This document shows, one piece after another, positions 45,063 through 54,172 of a stretch of 64,000 nucleotides of DNA. The notes beneath the pieces are model-generated. The model had not been told where the DNA came from. It saw only the letters and a program-made list of their open reading frames with translations, and searched no databases. The stretch comes from Glandiceps talaboti (taxonomy: Eukaryota > Hemichordata > Enteropneusta > Spengelidae). The first letter of the stretch is position 1, and each line of letters begins with the position of its first letter. Position numbers and translations under genes: made by a program. The stretch covers positions 3,161,216-3,225,215 of the forward strand of contig NC_135557.1 of NCBI RefSeq assembly GCF_964340395.1, in the 5' to 3' direction.

Positions 45063-45752
45063 ATGGAAAATAGGTGTCGAGTCGGGGCAGAGCGGGGAAA
45101 TGGGCAAGACCTTTTACCAACGAATTCAAAATCGAAAACGGGATTACACAACAATATTGAATTTGGCGACGAGGGGGGTAAATACATCAATCATACTGGC
45201 GGAGCAAAGGGCAGCGATCTTTACTGGCAGGAAACGGCAACAAAGTACAATATCATCTCTAAAGTGTATTCGTTTGAAAAACACGCCGTGAAGAACAAAG
45301 CAAGGGTCTTTCTCAGTCAAAACAATCTCAATTTAGCGGATGATAAATTGAAAACAGCTAACCAAACTCTGAAAAGACATTTCCCAACGCGGAATAAATT
45401 CTGTGACAACTTACTACGGAGGAACTGGTACCAAGTCAAAGACTCGCATGCAGTCTTTGCCGTCGGTTTACTTACCGAAGACAGAAAAACATGCGAGGGA
45501 GGAACAGGATGGACGGTTCAATTAGCCGTCGACAATAACATTCGTGTATATGTCTACGACTGTACAAAAGACAAGAAGACGAGCAAAACTCGCGGTTCAT
45601 TAAAGTGGTACACCTTTGACACGGATCAAGAGAAATTCGTCGACGTTCAAACTCCGTCACTGACGTACAACTTTACCGGCATCGGAACAAGGTCTCTGCC
45701 AAACGAAGGCAAGGTAGCTATAGACACAGTGTTTGCCAAAACCTTCCGATAA
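45063..45752 (+). CDS. SLOG/DprA-like Rossmann-fold protein
   Basis: 229 codons from the ATG at 45063; an earlier in-frame codon is GTG. Motifs in order: TGGAKGSDLYWQ at about 45-56 (the glycine-rich nucleotide-binding turn with a conserved acidic residue), DSHAVFAVGLL, EGGTGWTVQLAVD, then GIGTRSLPNEG near the end. This is the pattern of phage and bacterial SLOG-superfamily proteins distantly related to DprA/Smf and YspA. SLOG domains bind nucleotides or nucleotide-derived signals such as NAD or ADP-ribose derivatives. Exact activity is unknown. Finding it in an animal virus-like block is unexpected and points to transfer from a bacterial or phage-type source. Confidence 0.75.
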   Translation: MENRCRVGAERGNGQDLLPTNSKSKTGLHNNIEFGDEGGKYINHTGGAKGSDLYWQETATKYNIISKVYSFEKHAVKNKARVFLSQNNLNLADDKLKTANQTLKRHFPTRNKFCDNLLRRNWYQVKDSHAVFAVGLLTEDRKTCEGGTGWTVQLAVDNNIRVYVYDCTKDKKTSKTRGSLKWYTFDTDQEKFVDVQTPSLTYNFTGIGTRSLPNEGKVAIDTVFAKTFR

Positions 45753-45881
45753 AAAAAAATACCTTAAATACCCTGACAACGTATGTGTCCCGAACAATGA
45801 CTACTTGTGTTCTACTAGTAAATCGAGGGTGAAGTTGACATGCAGCGATGAAAGAAAAGAAGTTTAACTTAAATTATAACA

Positions 45882-46085
45882 ATGGTGCCGTCGCTCTTCT
45901 ATGGTTTAAGGAACTCACATCACTCCATCGTCGAAACGTCACTTCGCATATGGGAACAAAATTCTTTTGTCAAAATGACCGACAACGAAATCGATGTAAT
46001 AAACGATCTGCTTTTTAACCCGCTGATTTTCACCATGACGTATAATTCAAAGTGTATAAAGCACAAGGATGTGGAAAAACTGTGA
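45882..46085 (+). CDS. Possible small gene (67 codons), doubtful
   Basis: Begins at an ATG after tataacaatgg. The second half contains an acidic stretch (MTDNEIDVINDLLFNP), but the 3' end runs into the CRE repeat gatgtggaaaaactgtgacg, which supplies its stop. No domain is recognised. It may be a chance frame or a gene fragment. Confidence 0.25.
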   Translation: MVPSLFYGLRNSHHSIVETSLRIWEQNSFVKMTDNEIDVINDLLFNPLIFTMTYNSKCIKHKDVEKL

Positions 46086-46279
46086 CGTCATTTTCTTTAC
46101 GTAAAAAACATGCACCATGATACGATATTATATCAAGCCACATCACGTGTAGAGAAAACATGACGTCATAAGTTTCTGGATGTGGAAAAAATACTATTTT
46201 TTTTGGACGTGAAGAACATGCACGTGCCCCATCAAGCCACATCACGACGTCATAATTGTCTTGTTGTTGCCTATAAATA
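46060..46279. promoter_or_regulatory. CRE-rich repeated regulatory region 2 with TATA box
   Basis: The gatgtggaaaaa word occurs at about 46069 and 46179, followed by acgt(g)aa...acatgcac as in region 1. TGACGTCA lies at 46083-46090 and 46161-46168. TATAAATA at 46272-46279 is 53 bp before the ATG at 46332. Confidence 0.65.
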
Positions 46280-46331
46280 TCTGCATGCTTTTCCATTTGA
46301 GCGACATTCTCATCACTGCTATACTGACAAA

Positions 46332-46646
46332 ATGTCCAGTATGAGGCAATTCCAACACGTTTCAACAAGGAGTGACTGCGATTCGCAACTCGTCGAGACT
46401 CTGATAAGAAACATCAATGTCTGTACACGAAGTCAAAAGGCGAAACTGGAGAGAGAATTGGAAATACTGAGATCGGGCAGCTGCAATCTACTTGCAGGGG
46501 TTTTGATACAAGAGCACAAGAGAAGAAGGTATCTAGAAGACAAAATAGATTACCACATCGAGAAAATGGATATTGTTATGAATCGAAACCTAAACCTACA
46601 AGAATCGATGGAACTGTTTATCAGGCAGGACCCGTACACACAATAG
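46332..46646 (+). CDS. Small coiled-coil-like protein, 104 residues
   Basis: Start chosen at 46332 because the TATA box at 46272 lies inside the longer frame (from 46182). The product is charged and helical: NVCTRSQKAKLERELEIL and EHKRRRYLEDKIDYHIEKM have heptad-like spacing of L, I and M. No signal peptide or membrane segment. No family recognised. It ends about 310 bp before the end of the convergent F-box gene. Confidence 0.6.
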   Translation: MSSMRQFQHVSTRSDCDSQLVETLIRNINVCTRSQKAKLERELEILRSGSCNLLAGVLIQEHKRRRYLEDKIDYHIEKMDIVMNRNLNLQESMELFIRQDPYTQ

Positions 46647-46958
46647 GGACAACGAATCATTGGAACAGTTGGCAAGATTAAATGACCAGACATCTTGACG
46701 ATCATCTGGAAAGACACATCTTGATTTTTGGAAGAATGCAAGTCATACAGTACGATAAACATTGATGAGAAGAACATATCCTTCACACTATCACAAAAGA
46801 TAGCACCGAACAATTTGATGATGTTTGATAATGATTTACTTTTTCAAAAATAAAAAATACGATTACTATCAACTTTGTGTAATATATCATTTTTTTATTT
46901 ACCCAAAACAAATGCATACAAAAGTCAGAGGAGTGCATATAAGCAAAGTTGCTCAATA

Positions 46959-48026
46959 TTAAATGTCTATTCTATGTAAAATATCTATATACCCTCTCTC
47001 ATTACGTTTGAATACCCATTCGTCTTCTCTAGACGATGACACAAAACTGAAACGAGCCCTCTCTATACAGTCATGGCATACTATCATGTGCTGGATCATT
47101 TCTCCAAAACGTGTAGGTTCATCAAATAAACAGTAACAGTCGATTCCTGTGAGTTTTGAGGCTGATTTACAAAGCATTTCAATCTGTAGAAAGTCTTCGA
47201 CCATAATGTCCACGTATGTTAGACTAGACATACTTGGCGTGGGTTCAGGAAATAGTATTGCAATTCCATGTAACCTTTGTACATTTGGTATGTTGGCAAG
47301 GTTACACACATAAGTTCCAGTGGAAAATGTTAGTTCTCTGAGTTCAGACAAGAGAGGAAGGAATTCAAGTGAAATACCATAATTCCAATCAGTGCGTAAG
47401 TCTAGTTCGACGATGTTTGGCACCATAGAAAGATGCGCGAGATCTTCTGACTGGATAGGAACATCGTGTATATGCAAATGACGTAAACTGGGTAAGGGTG
47501 GCAAGAACTTCAACGTTTTGATACGGACTTTAAACAGAGAAAGGCGAGACAGATGCTTCTGGTTTGCAATAAAGGAAAGTTCAGAATCGTACATTTGAAC
47601 TTTATTCAGAATCAATGTGTGCAAGGAATTTACATTACAGACAATCTGTCTCCATGAAAACCATTCCCAGCGCCCCTGCAAATAATTAATTCTGAGAGAA
47701 CTGGTGTTGGTGAATTCGAGTCGATGCAGATTCTTGACATGTTGAAAGTGTTCAAGGTCCTTTTGACTCAACGTAATAGGGTTGGTCTCATCGATCTCAA
47801 TGTCAAGCGTTCGAAAGAAACGTGAATGCCTGAACACGTTCAAAACAGTTTCCCTACTCTCCTGTATGTCAGTATTCCGCAAGACGACATGATTCCAAAG
47901 AGAAGGGTGATCGCAAAGATATTGTAAACGGCAACACATCTTTCGCATTATGTTCTCACGTACCATTACAGGTAAAAAGGACAGAATAGATACCAGGGAA
48001 TCATCACACAGATCCATGAGTTCCAT
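46959..48026 (-). CDS. F-box/leucine-rich-repeat protein, copy 1
   Basis: 355 codons from the ATG at 48026. The frame extends to 48071, but a minus-strand TATATATT at 48076-48083 makes the inner ATG likelier, and its start is shared with the paralogue. An F-box lies at about 1-48 (LCDDSLVSILSFLPV, then YLCDHPSLWNHV). Leucine-rich repeats follow (LSRLSLFKVRIKTLKFLPPL, LRHLHIHDVPIQSEDLAHL, IVELDLR, LRELTF). F-box proteins bind SKP1 and bring substrates to SCF ubiquitin ligases; the LRRs would pick the target. It has a near-identical first 250 residues with the next gene and diverges in the last third, suggesting duplication and selection on target choice. Confidence 0.85.
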   Translation of the reverse strand: MELMDLCDDSLVSILSFLPVMVRENIMRKMCCRLQYLCDHPSLWNHVVLRNTDIQESRETVLNVFRHSRFFRTLDIEIDETNPITLSQKDLEHFQHVKNLHRLEFTNTSSLRINYLQGRWEWFSWRQIVCNVNSLHTLILNKVQMYDSELSFIANQKHLSRLSLFKVRIKTLKFLPPLPSLRHLHIHDVPIQSEDLAHLSMVPNIVELDLRTDWNYGISLEFLPLLSELRELTFSTGTYVCNLANIPNVQRLHGIAILFPEPTPSMSSLTYVDIMVEDFLQIEMLCKSASKLTGIDCYCLFDEPTRFGEMIQHMIVCHDCIERARFSFVSSSREDEWVFKRNERGYIDILHRIDI

Positions 48027-48377
48027 GTTGCTTGATCCCGCAATGAAATATGCGAAAACTGCCACAGGCAATGAAATATATAAATGTCCACATCGAAAAG
48101 AACGTGTCGTTCATGCTATCACAAACAAAATATGTGTCCAGTGAATTATGAGAGCTTTAACTGCGAATTGTATGTAATTTTTAAGGGTCATTTTAAAAAT
48201 GCAAAAATCGGGGTTTTTTAAAAATCTCCACCAACTCTGCCTTCCCCAGCACAATTTTTTTTTTTAAATTTCTACTGTGCCATGTTAAAGTAGATACCGA
48301 ACTCCTCATTTGCATAGATGTCATGTGATCAAAAACATTCTCAAAAACAATTAAACAACATTAAATAAAACGATTAT
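48027..48377. other. Intergenic gap with a degenerate dispersed-repeat copy
   Basis: At about 48127-48260 a decayed version of the repeat at 55.1-55.9 kb appears: gtgtccagtgaattatgaga, then tttttaagggtcattttaaa and aaaaatcggggttttttaaa. It is the oldest-looking copy. Confidence 0.6.
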
Positions 48378-49460
48378 CTAGATGAATTCTCTATGTACAG
48401 TATCTATATACCCTTTCTCATTACGTTTGAAGTTCCATTCGTCTTCTTTATAGTATAACACAAACCTAAAACTAGCCCTCTCTATACTGTCATGGGATAT
48501 CATCATGTGCGAGATTATTTCATCAAAATGTTCAGGTTCATGAAAAGAACAGTAACAATCGATTTCTCGCAGTTTCGTGGCTGATTTACACAGCTTTTCA
48601 ATGTCATGGAAGTCTTTGAAATGAAACTGCACGTGTGTTAGACTAGGCGTACCTGACATGGATTCAGGAAATAGTCTTCCACGTCCATTTATTTTTCGTA
48701 GATTTGGCATGTTGGCAAAGTTACACAAGACATTTACAGAGTTGTCGCAGTTAAATGTTAGTTCTCCGAGTTCAGACAAGAGAGGAAGGAATTCAAGTGA
48801 AATACTATCATAATAGGCTACAGTACCCTGTAAGTCTAGTTCGACGATGTTCGGCACCATAGAAAGATGCGCGAGATTTTCTGACTGGATAGGAACATCT
48901 TTTATATGCAAATGACGTAAACAGGGTAAGGGTGGCAAGAACTTCAACGTTTTGATACGGACTCCAACCAGGAAAAGACAAGACAGATGCTTCTGGTTTG
49001 CAATAAAGGAAAGTTCAGAATCGTACATGTGAACATTATTCAGAATCAATGTGTGCAAGGAATTTACATTGCAGACAATCTGTCTCCATGAAAACCATTC
49101 CCAGCGCCCCTGCAAATAATTGAATGTGCGAGAACTGGTGTTGGTGAATTCGAGTCGATGCAGATTCTTGACATGTTGAAAGTGTTCAAGGTCCCTTTGA
49201 CTCAATGTAATAGGGTTGGTCTCATCGATCTCAATGTCAAGTGTTCGAAAGAAACGTGAATGCCTGAACACGTTCAAAACAGTTTCCCTACTCTCCTGTA
49301 TGTCAGTATTCCGCAAGACGACATGATTCCAAAGAGAAGGGTGATCGCAAAGATATTGTAAACGGCAACACATCTTTCGCATTATGTTCTCACGTACCAT
49401 TACAGGTAAAAAGGACAGAATAGATACCAGGGAATCATCACACAGATCCATGAGTTCCAT
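48378..49460 (-). CDS. F-box/leucine-rich-repeat protein, copy 2
   Basis: 360 codons from the ATG at 49460, matching the start of copy 1; the longer frame to 49667 adds 69 residues with no paralogue support. The first about 130 residues (F-box and first LRRs) are almost identical to copy 1, with changes such as ISLEFLPLLSELGELTF. The C-terminal LRRs diverge (CYCSFHEPEHFDE against CYCLFDEPTRFGE). Tandem arrangement on one strand and high identity indicate recent duplication. The expected role is a second SCF substrate adaptor. No obvious TATA box upstream. Confidence 0.85.
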   Translation of the reverse strand: MELMDLCDDSLVSILSFLPVMVRENIMRKMCCRLQYLCDHPSLWNHVVLRNTDIQESRETVLNVFRHSRFFRTLDIEIDETNPITLSQRDLEHFQHVKNLHRLEFTNTSSRTFNYLQGRWEWFSWRQIVCNVNSLHTLILNNVHMYDSELSFIANQKHLSCLFLVGVRIKTLKFLPPLPCLRHLHIKDVPIQSENLAHLSMVPNIVELDLQGTVAYYDSISLEFLPLLSELGELTFNCDNSVNVLCNFANMPNLRKINGRGRLFPESMSGTPSLTHVQFHFKDFHDIEKLCKSATKLREIDCYCSFHEPEHFDEIISHMMISHDSIERASFRFVLYYKEDEWNFKRNEKGYIDTVHREFI

Positions 49461-49675
49461 GTTGCTTGGCCTAACAACAAAATGACCAAATGTAATAATT
49501 GTCACAGACACAAGTATTAGCGATCCACACGTGTTGACACTAGTAACATGAAAATCCTCTTTGCAGTCTTCATTTTGTTGATTGTCATTTCTTGTCTGAC
49601 CAGCTTGACAACGTTTACAAAGAAAGGTGACAAGACAGGTTGGTTCAAGAGACGAGTGCATACACACGAGTTGTC

Positions 49676-50458
49676 ATGGAGCAGGGGGAATTTGATCGTG
49701 ATGAACAGGACACCAACGAGATGGGGAATGGATCCCTTAACCTTGATGACGACAACAAACTATTATCTTCCAATGCCTATTTTGACGAAAGCGACACAGA
49801 AACTGAAGGGTTGGATAGGTCAGAAGCTTTTACACGTGACATATGCCGTGTCTCTGCACGAGCCAAGAGCCTTAGTAGGTTACACGACAGATATTTCTAT
49901 GTGGGTGCAGTAGCCGTGGCTCTCATCCTTTTTTTGGCCTCCCTTACAAACACGGTGTACCTAAAACACCTGGCCACAGTTGTCAATGAAGCCAAGTGTG
50001 ACGTGCCTTATGGTGACAGATTTGTGTTGCAAGAGGACGGGTATCGAATCGAAAGCATGGAGGGGAGAATCTTTATGGAAAGAACAAGCAATGGCACCAA
50101 CCTACCTGCAAGCAAATGTGCCACAATGAATGATACCCACAGCAAGTTAATGGCAGCAAGTCGAATAGACTGTTTGTCCGAAATGCCCCTGTACGACCCC
50201 AAGGGAACACCTTACTACATCTTACGACTTTTCAACAACACTCGGGAAGGGGAAGAAGGTCTGTATTTGGTACAGGGGCCTTGTTGCAGTGCAGATGATC
50301 ACGACAAGGTACACGTACTCACTAACATCCAGACGGGACACGTGTCTGTAGGTTATGGCTATTTTCCACAGGCTAAACAGAAATCGGCAGAGTTGTATGT
50401 GGATGGATTCATCCATGCAATGGCTCTCGGCCAACCTATTCAGAGATGTCACGTGTAA
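49676..50458 (+). CDS. Type II membrane protein, 260 residues
   Basis: Start at the ATG at 49676; the longer frame begins with TTG. The N-terminal 70 residues are acidic and hydrophilic. A single hydrophobic segment at about 78-100 (YFYVGAVAVALILFLASL) is followed by an ectodomain of about 160 residues with N-glycosylation sites and several cysteines (AKCDVPYG, DCLSEM, GPCCSADD, RCHV). Size and topology would fit a ligand- or receptor-like surface protein such as a TNF-type molecule, but I see no diagnostic motif. An overlapping plus-strand frame from 49548 starts with a signal-like MKILFAVFILLIVIS and could mean a frameshifted or alternative N-terminus. It is divergent from the F-box gene on the minus strand. 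Confidence 0.7.
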   Translation: MEQGEFDRDEQDTNEMGNGSLNLDDDNKLLSSNAYFDESDTETEGLDRSEAFTRDICRVSARAKSLSRLHDRYFYVGAVAVALILFLASLTNTVYLKHLATVVNEAKCDVPYGDRFVLQEDGYRIESMEGRIFMERTSNGTNLPASKCATMNDTHSKLMAASRIDCLSEMPLYDPKGTPYYILRLFNNTREGEEGLYLVQGPCCSADDHDKVHVLTNIQTGHVSVGYGYFPQAKQKSAELYVDGFIHAMALGQPIQRCHV

Positions 50459-50512
50459 GAAACTTGAGTATTTGAGTCCTCCTTACCACCATTTACATAG
50501 TACTTGGCATTG

Positions 50513-50971
50513 ATGGCAGAGGTTTTAAGTGAAGAAGAGTTCATAGACGGTCAAACAAATGTCGATGACCATTACATAGATGAAGAATACGAGCAAATGG
50601 AACACATTGTTCCACAGCAAAATGACATTATTAGCTTGAGCAGTGGTACATCCTCGGGTTCAGATACTATTATTATTGGTACACCAAAAAGTGTTTTGAA
50701 AGACACAGTTCCATCACTTGCTCTTGACGACACTATGGACTACACCAATGAAGATTCGCAGTCCCAGTTTGAAGGTGTGTTTTTGGGTGAGTCGGAACTT
50801 GAATTAACAAACAAAGATGGTTACTTGATGTTCAAAAAAGACAGACATTGGAAAAAATACAACAGTGTCAATCCAATTATTGGTAATATTGTCGATGATC
50901 TTACATTCGTCACTTTTTGTTCGTGTGACAAATACTTACAGACAAAACCTACTAACGTGTCAGACAAATAA
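50513..50971 (+). CDS. Unknown acidic protein, 152 residues
   Basis: ATG at 50513 (upstream in-frame TTG ignored). N-terminal acidic stretch, then a Ser/Gly/Ile-rich segment (SLSSGTSSGSDTIIIG) and a C-terminal part with LMFKKDRHWKKYN. No family recognised. The LSEEEF start resembles that of the RING protein at 28836, but it is too short to mean much. It lies 54 bp after the type II protein gene and 15 bp before the next ATG, so these genes are likely co-transcribed or closely packed. Confidence 0.65.
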   Translation: MAEVLSEEEFIDGQTNVDDHYIDEEYEQMEHIVPQQNDIISLSSGTSSGSDTIIIGTPKSVLKDTVPSLALDDTMDYTNEDSQSQFEGVFLGESELELTNKDGYLMFKKDRHWKKYNSVNPIIGNIVDDLTFVTFCSCDKYLQTKPTNVSDK

Positions 50972-50986
50972 TATGATAATAATAAA

Positions 50987-51541
50987 ATGGACATCAACGT
51001 GTGTAGTGAAGATGTTCCTTACCAGCCTGCAGTTCAGCCATTACCATTTGCAGCATTTGATGGGAATTCACCATATGACACGTCGTGTGCTCTGTGTGAA
51101 ATAAACATAACTGCTGAACAAAGGGGAGAACCTTCTAAAAATGTTCTGGCTTGGGCAGAAAAACAGTATCAAGATTCGGGTTACGTTCCAGATGCCAACA
51201 CCGTAACAGATGTTTTAGATGGACTGTTGGAATACTTTAGGAAAATACCAGATTTACCAGACACTCGAGACCTGAAAACGAGACTGACACAACTCAAGAG
51301 GAAAGAAGTTCATGACCATTTTGCACTCCATATTCAACCCTCTGCAGAACGCGTGTATGACGAGCAAATGCGTATATGTCGAACTTTACAGTCTGTTGTT
51401 TTGAAACAGATTTGTTTTACAGACAGTGTGACTGGACAAATGGGGATACAACCAGATATGGTCAAGTTACTGAAATCACTGTTCAGTGAAGTCAGAGAGA
51501 TTTGCAAACAGAAAAAAGCACTGCAACAGAAAGAAATGTAG
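50987..51541 (+). CDS. Unknown protein with possible zinc motif, 184 residues
   Basis: ATG at 50987. An N-terminal CALCE pair near residues 32-36 and later histidines (VHDHFALH) could bind a metal, but the spacing fits no finger I know. The middle and C-terminal parts are helical and charged, ending in a lysine/glutamine-rich helix. AATAAA lies about 24 bp after the stop. Convergent with the next gene. Confidence 0.65.
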   Translation: MDINVCSEDVPYQPAVQPLPFAAFDGNSPYDTSCALCEINITAEQRGEPSKNVLAWAEKQYQDSGYVPDANTVTDVLDGLLEYFRKIPDLPDTRDLKTRLTQLKRKEVHDHFALHIQPSAERVYDEQMRICRTLQSVVLKQICFTDSVTGQMGIQPDMVKLLKSLFSEVREICKQKKALQQKEM

Positions 51542-51690
51542 TAGACACAAACAAACAAACAAATGAATAAATTCACTCTGTAAAAAGCATATACTGTGTC
51601 TTATGTTTAATGTGGTACAGAATCTTAGAAAGAGTATCTATTATATATCTTAATAGAACACACACATGGATAAGTTTTGACAATATGGTT

Positions 51691-52530
51691 TTATTTGTTG
51701 TGACTATGGGTGTGATTTTGTTGATTCCAACATGTCCATAACATGTGTACATCGTTCATTGTCAGCAATTTAGTACTTCCCCTAATTACTTTACTTTTCT
51801 TTTCTTCCCGATATTTTTGTAATCGATCACAATCTTCACTACTATAGAAACCAGAAATGCCATAGGGGTTATGTTTTAGGTGTTCCCAGCAGTGTCTCCT
51901 TTCTTTTTTCGAGCACGAATTTGAAAAGATTGGCTCATCTGGCAAGTGATCTTCAACAATTATTAAATCTTTATTGCCCAATGCTTCAACTGGACCATAG
52001 CCAATATAACTGTTTTTCTTGTCCTTCTCCTTCCCTTCCTCCTTCTCCTTCTCCTCCTGATTATCGTCAATGTATTTTGAAAGATAATGCAGTGGTAACT
52101 TGGAGTTCAGGGCCATCAGCTTTACTTTACGGCGATGGGAATTCTTTTTGAATCTGGTCGCTGAATCCTCAGTAAGCTTAAGTACAGCGTCCTTGCAAGT
52201 AGTATCGGTATTGATCTGACTGAGCACACGATTTAAAGCTTGCCACTGAAGCCTTTCTTTCTCATTGTCTTGATAAACTATCAGTACTTTAGTCACCCTT
52301 ACCCGATTCTTGTTTTGGTAAAGATGATTGATACTCCTCTGCCTCATAAAACTGTTTGCAGCCATTTTCTCTCCTCGGAGACACAACCCGATTCTCACTT
52401 CTAATTGGATTAGGTCGATTTGGCTGACTGCAGTGCCGCACCATTCTCTACCATTGCAAACCACTTTCACATAGCATCTCAAATAACGCTTACCTATTTT
52501 GTCATATCTAGTAACCCGTGTGATGTCCAT
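51691..52530 (-). CDS. Unknown basic protein, 279 residues
   Basis: ATG at 52530 (the longer frame begins with TTG). The N-terminal 60 residues form a beta-rich cysteine-containing segment (YLRCYVKVVCNGREWCG). The middle is basic, a Lys/Glu low-complexity run (EEKEKEEGKEKDKK) follows, and the end is histidine-rich (HTHSHNK). No family recognised. Its start is 43 bp downstream of the stop of the portal-like gene on the same strand, so a shared transcription unit is plausible. Confidence 0.65.
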   Translation of the reverse strand: MDITRVTRYDKIGKRYLRCYVKVVCNGREWCGTAVSQIDLIQLEVRIGLCLRGEKMAANSFMRQRSINHLYQNKNRVRVTKVLIVYQDNEKERLQWQALNRVLSQINTDTTCKDAVLKLTEDSATRFKKNSHRRKVKLMALNSKLPLHYLSKYIDDNQEEKEKEEGKEKDKKNSYIGYGPVEALGNKDLIIVEDHLPDEPIFSNSCSKKERRHCWEHLKHNPYGISGFYSSEDCDRLQKYREEKKSKVIRGSTKLLTMNDVHMLWTCWNQQNHTHSHNK

Positions 52531-52572
52531 GACTGCACTCAATGCATTGCCAATTTGTGTGCTGAATTACGT

Positions 52573-54045
52573 TTATAACATGGACTGTGAACGTGTCTCA
52601 AAGTCACTCACGAAATCACTTTCTGGTATGTCTAGCACCTCCGACAGAATACTAACCCCCCTGTTATTTCTGAGATATTTGAAAAAAGGTAAAATGGCTG
52701 CCAAGTCTTCAAGACGTTTTGGTTTGGCTGGCACAAGCGGAATACCCGTTTTGTCCATCCAAGGAGCAAGCACTGCATTAACAATGAACTCCTGCCATGC
52801 CAATGAACACACATCAATCATTTTCTGTAGACTGTCATAGTCATTAGTGGACGTTGTCGTCCCCTTTTGACTCCCCAGCTTCCCCGTATAACCAACGTGG
52901 TTAGTGAAAGAGATCGTACCCAAGAGTGTATTGCGAACATGTTGGTTGAATTCATCAACAGAATGTGTTATGTCCAATGGTCTCACCCCAAGCCAGCTCG
53001 CTTCCACCTTCTTGTCTTCTTCGAGGTTTTCAATGACCCGATCATAACGCCTGTCGATTCCAGGACCAGGTAAGTCACCTTCCTCCACGCCACCACTGAA
53101 GAGAGTGTTGGTTTTCATTCGACCAATCGTCTTCCAGAGCTTTGAGTTTTCCAACTTCACGGCTTCTAACTCGCCGACAAGTCTTGTCTTTTCTCTCATC
53201 TTGCCCATACTTTCTCGCTCCATATCAAGCAAGGTCGAAGACTTTGGACAAGAGAGTCCCATTTTGGCTTGCAACACAGACTGAATGGCACTGGTTGTCA
53301 TTTGGTCATCGAGGATATCTATGTCAGTACGAAGCCGTTGTGCATCCTTACCATCTGGGTCGTCTTTCGTACCAACAACAAAAAGCTGACGGCAGGCATT
53401 TCTGATGCTCATATCTCTGCACCACTGCAAGTGTTGTATCTGCAAACACTTGTCATAGAGATAGGACATGGCACTTTTTGCTCTGCCATTGACATCTGGC
53501 TCGTCTCGGCAGACGATGCGCAACTCAGATCCATCCAAGGCCCTGGCATGCAGAAAACCCTCCATGTCACGAAAGACAATATACCTGTCATCATCAATTG
53601 CTTCAGGGAGATTGAGTTCCTTGGAAGTACCAAGGACAACAAAACCATAAATCAACACGGAACGTATGACTAATCGAACAAACTTCTGCAAGTGGCCTTT
53701 GAATGATTTCTCAAAAGCGTCCAACAAATGGTTTGGAATATTTTCATTTACGACTTTGTCACTGTCCTCCTCTCGCTCACATGACAACCTGGCCCCAGTT
53801 CTCACTCCATTCTCAAACATGGCACTAATTGAAATGTTGTCAGATATCCTCGTCAGGACACAGTGACAAACAGGATTGTTCTGAAAACTGGTACGCAATA
53901 CATTAAAATGGGCATGGTCAAGAAAGAACAATGACCCATGACCTTTCTTACTAAACTCCTTCGATATCAGCTTCTGGGCCTCTAACTTTTGACTTTCAAT
54001 CCATTCTTTGTAACTACTGGCCGACTGAAAGATACGATGTTCCAT
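52573..54045 (-). CDS. Candidate portal protein
   Basis: 490 codons from the ATG at 54045; the frame is open to 54120 but only via GTG. Arrangement suggests a portal vertex protein. NNPVCHCVLTRISDNI at about 56-71 is like the wing start (paired N-P then a helix). VIRSVLIYGFVVLG at about 126-139 is the typical arginine-to-tyrosine-glycine strand. A Q-W-R-D helix and a second helical domain with Gly follow. Near 366-420 FNQHVRNTLLGTISF, a Ser/Thr/Gly loop and a W-containing helix resemble the stem/crown region. Portals form the dodecameric DNA channel of herpesviruses, mirusviruses and tailed phages. This rests on pattern and length, not on an alignment. It could be an unrelated structural protein. 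Confidence 0.45.
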   Translation of the reverse strand: MEHRIFQSASSYKEWIESQKLEAQKLISKEFSKKGHGSLFFLDHAHFNVLRTSFQNNPVCHCVLTRISDNISISAMFENGVRTGARLSCEREEDSDKVVNENIPNHLLDAFEKSFKGHLQKFVRLVIRSVLIYGFVVLGTSKELNLPEAIDDDRYIVFRDMEGFLHARALDGSELRIVCRDEPDVNGRAKSAMSYLYDKCLQIQHLQWCRDMSIRNACRQLFVVGTKDDPDGKDAQRLRTDIDILDDQMTTSAIQSVLQAKMGLSCPKSSTLLDMERESMGKMREKTRLVGELEAVKLENSKLWKTIGRMKTNTLFSGGVEEGDLPGPGIDRRYDRVIENLEEDKKVEASWLGVRPLDITHSVDEFNQHVRNTLLGTISFTNHVGYTGKLGSQKGTTTSTNDYDSLQKMIDVCSLAWQEFIVNAVLAPWMDKTGIPLVPAKPKRLEDLAAILPFFKYLRNNRGVSILSEVLDIPESDFVSDFETRSQSML

Positions 54046-54172
54046 GAGTATCCGTCCATGGGAAGATAAGAGGTGGTACCCATGCACATTAACACTCGGA
54101 TTTGTAAAGGACTCACACACTATGACAATAAATCATTTATTTGTTTATTTAATGATATCTTTATTCATTTCC

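Noticed and set aside
49676-50458. TNF-superfamily ligand
   Set aside because: Type II topology fits, but the diagnostic strands and motifs were not seen, so only a generic call was made.
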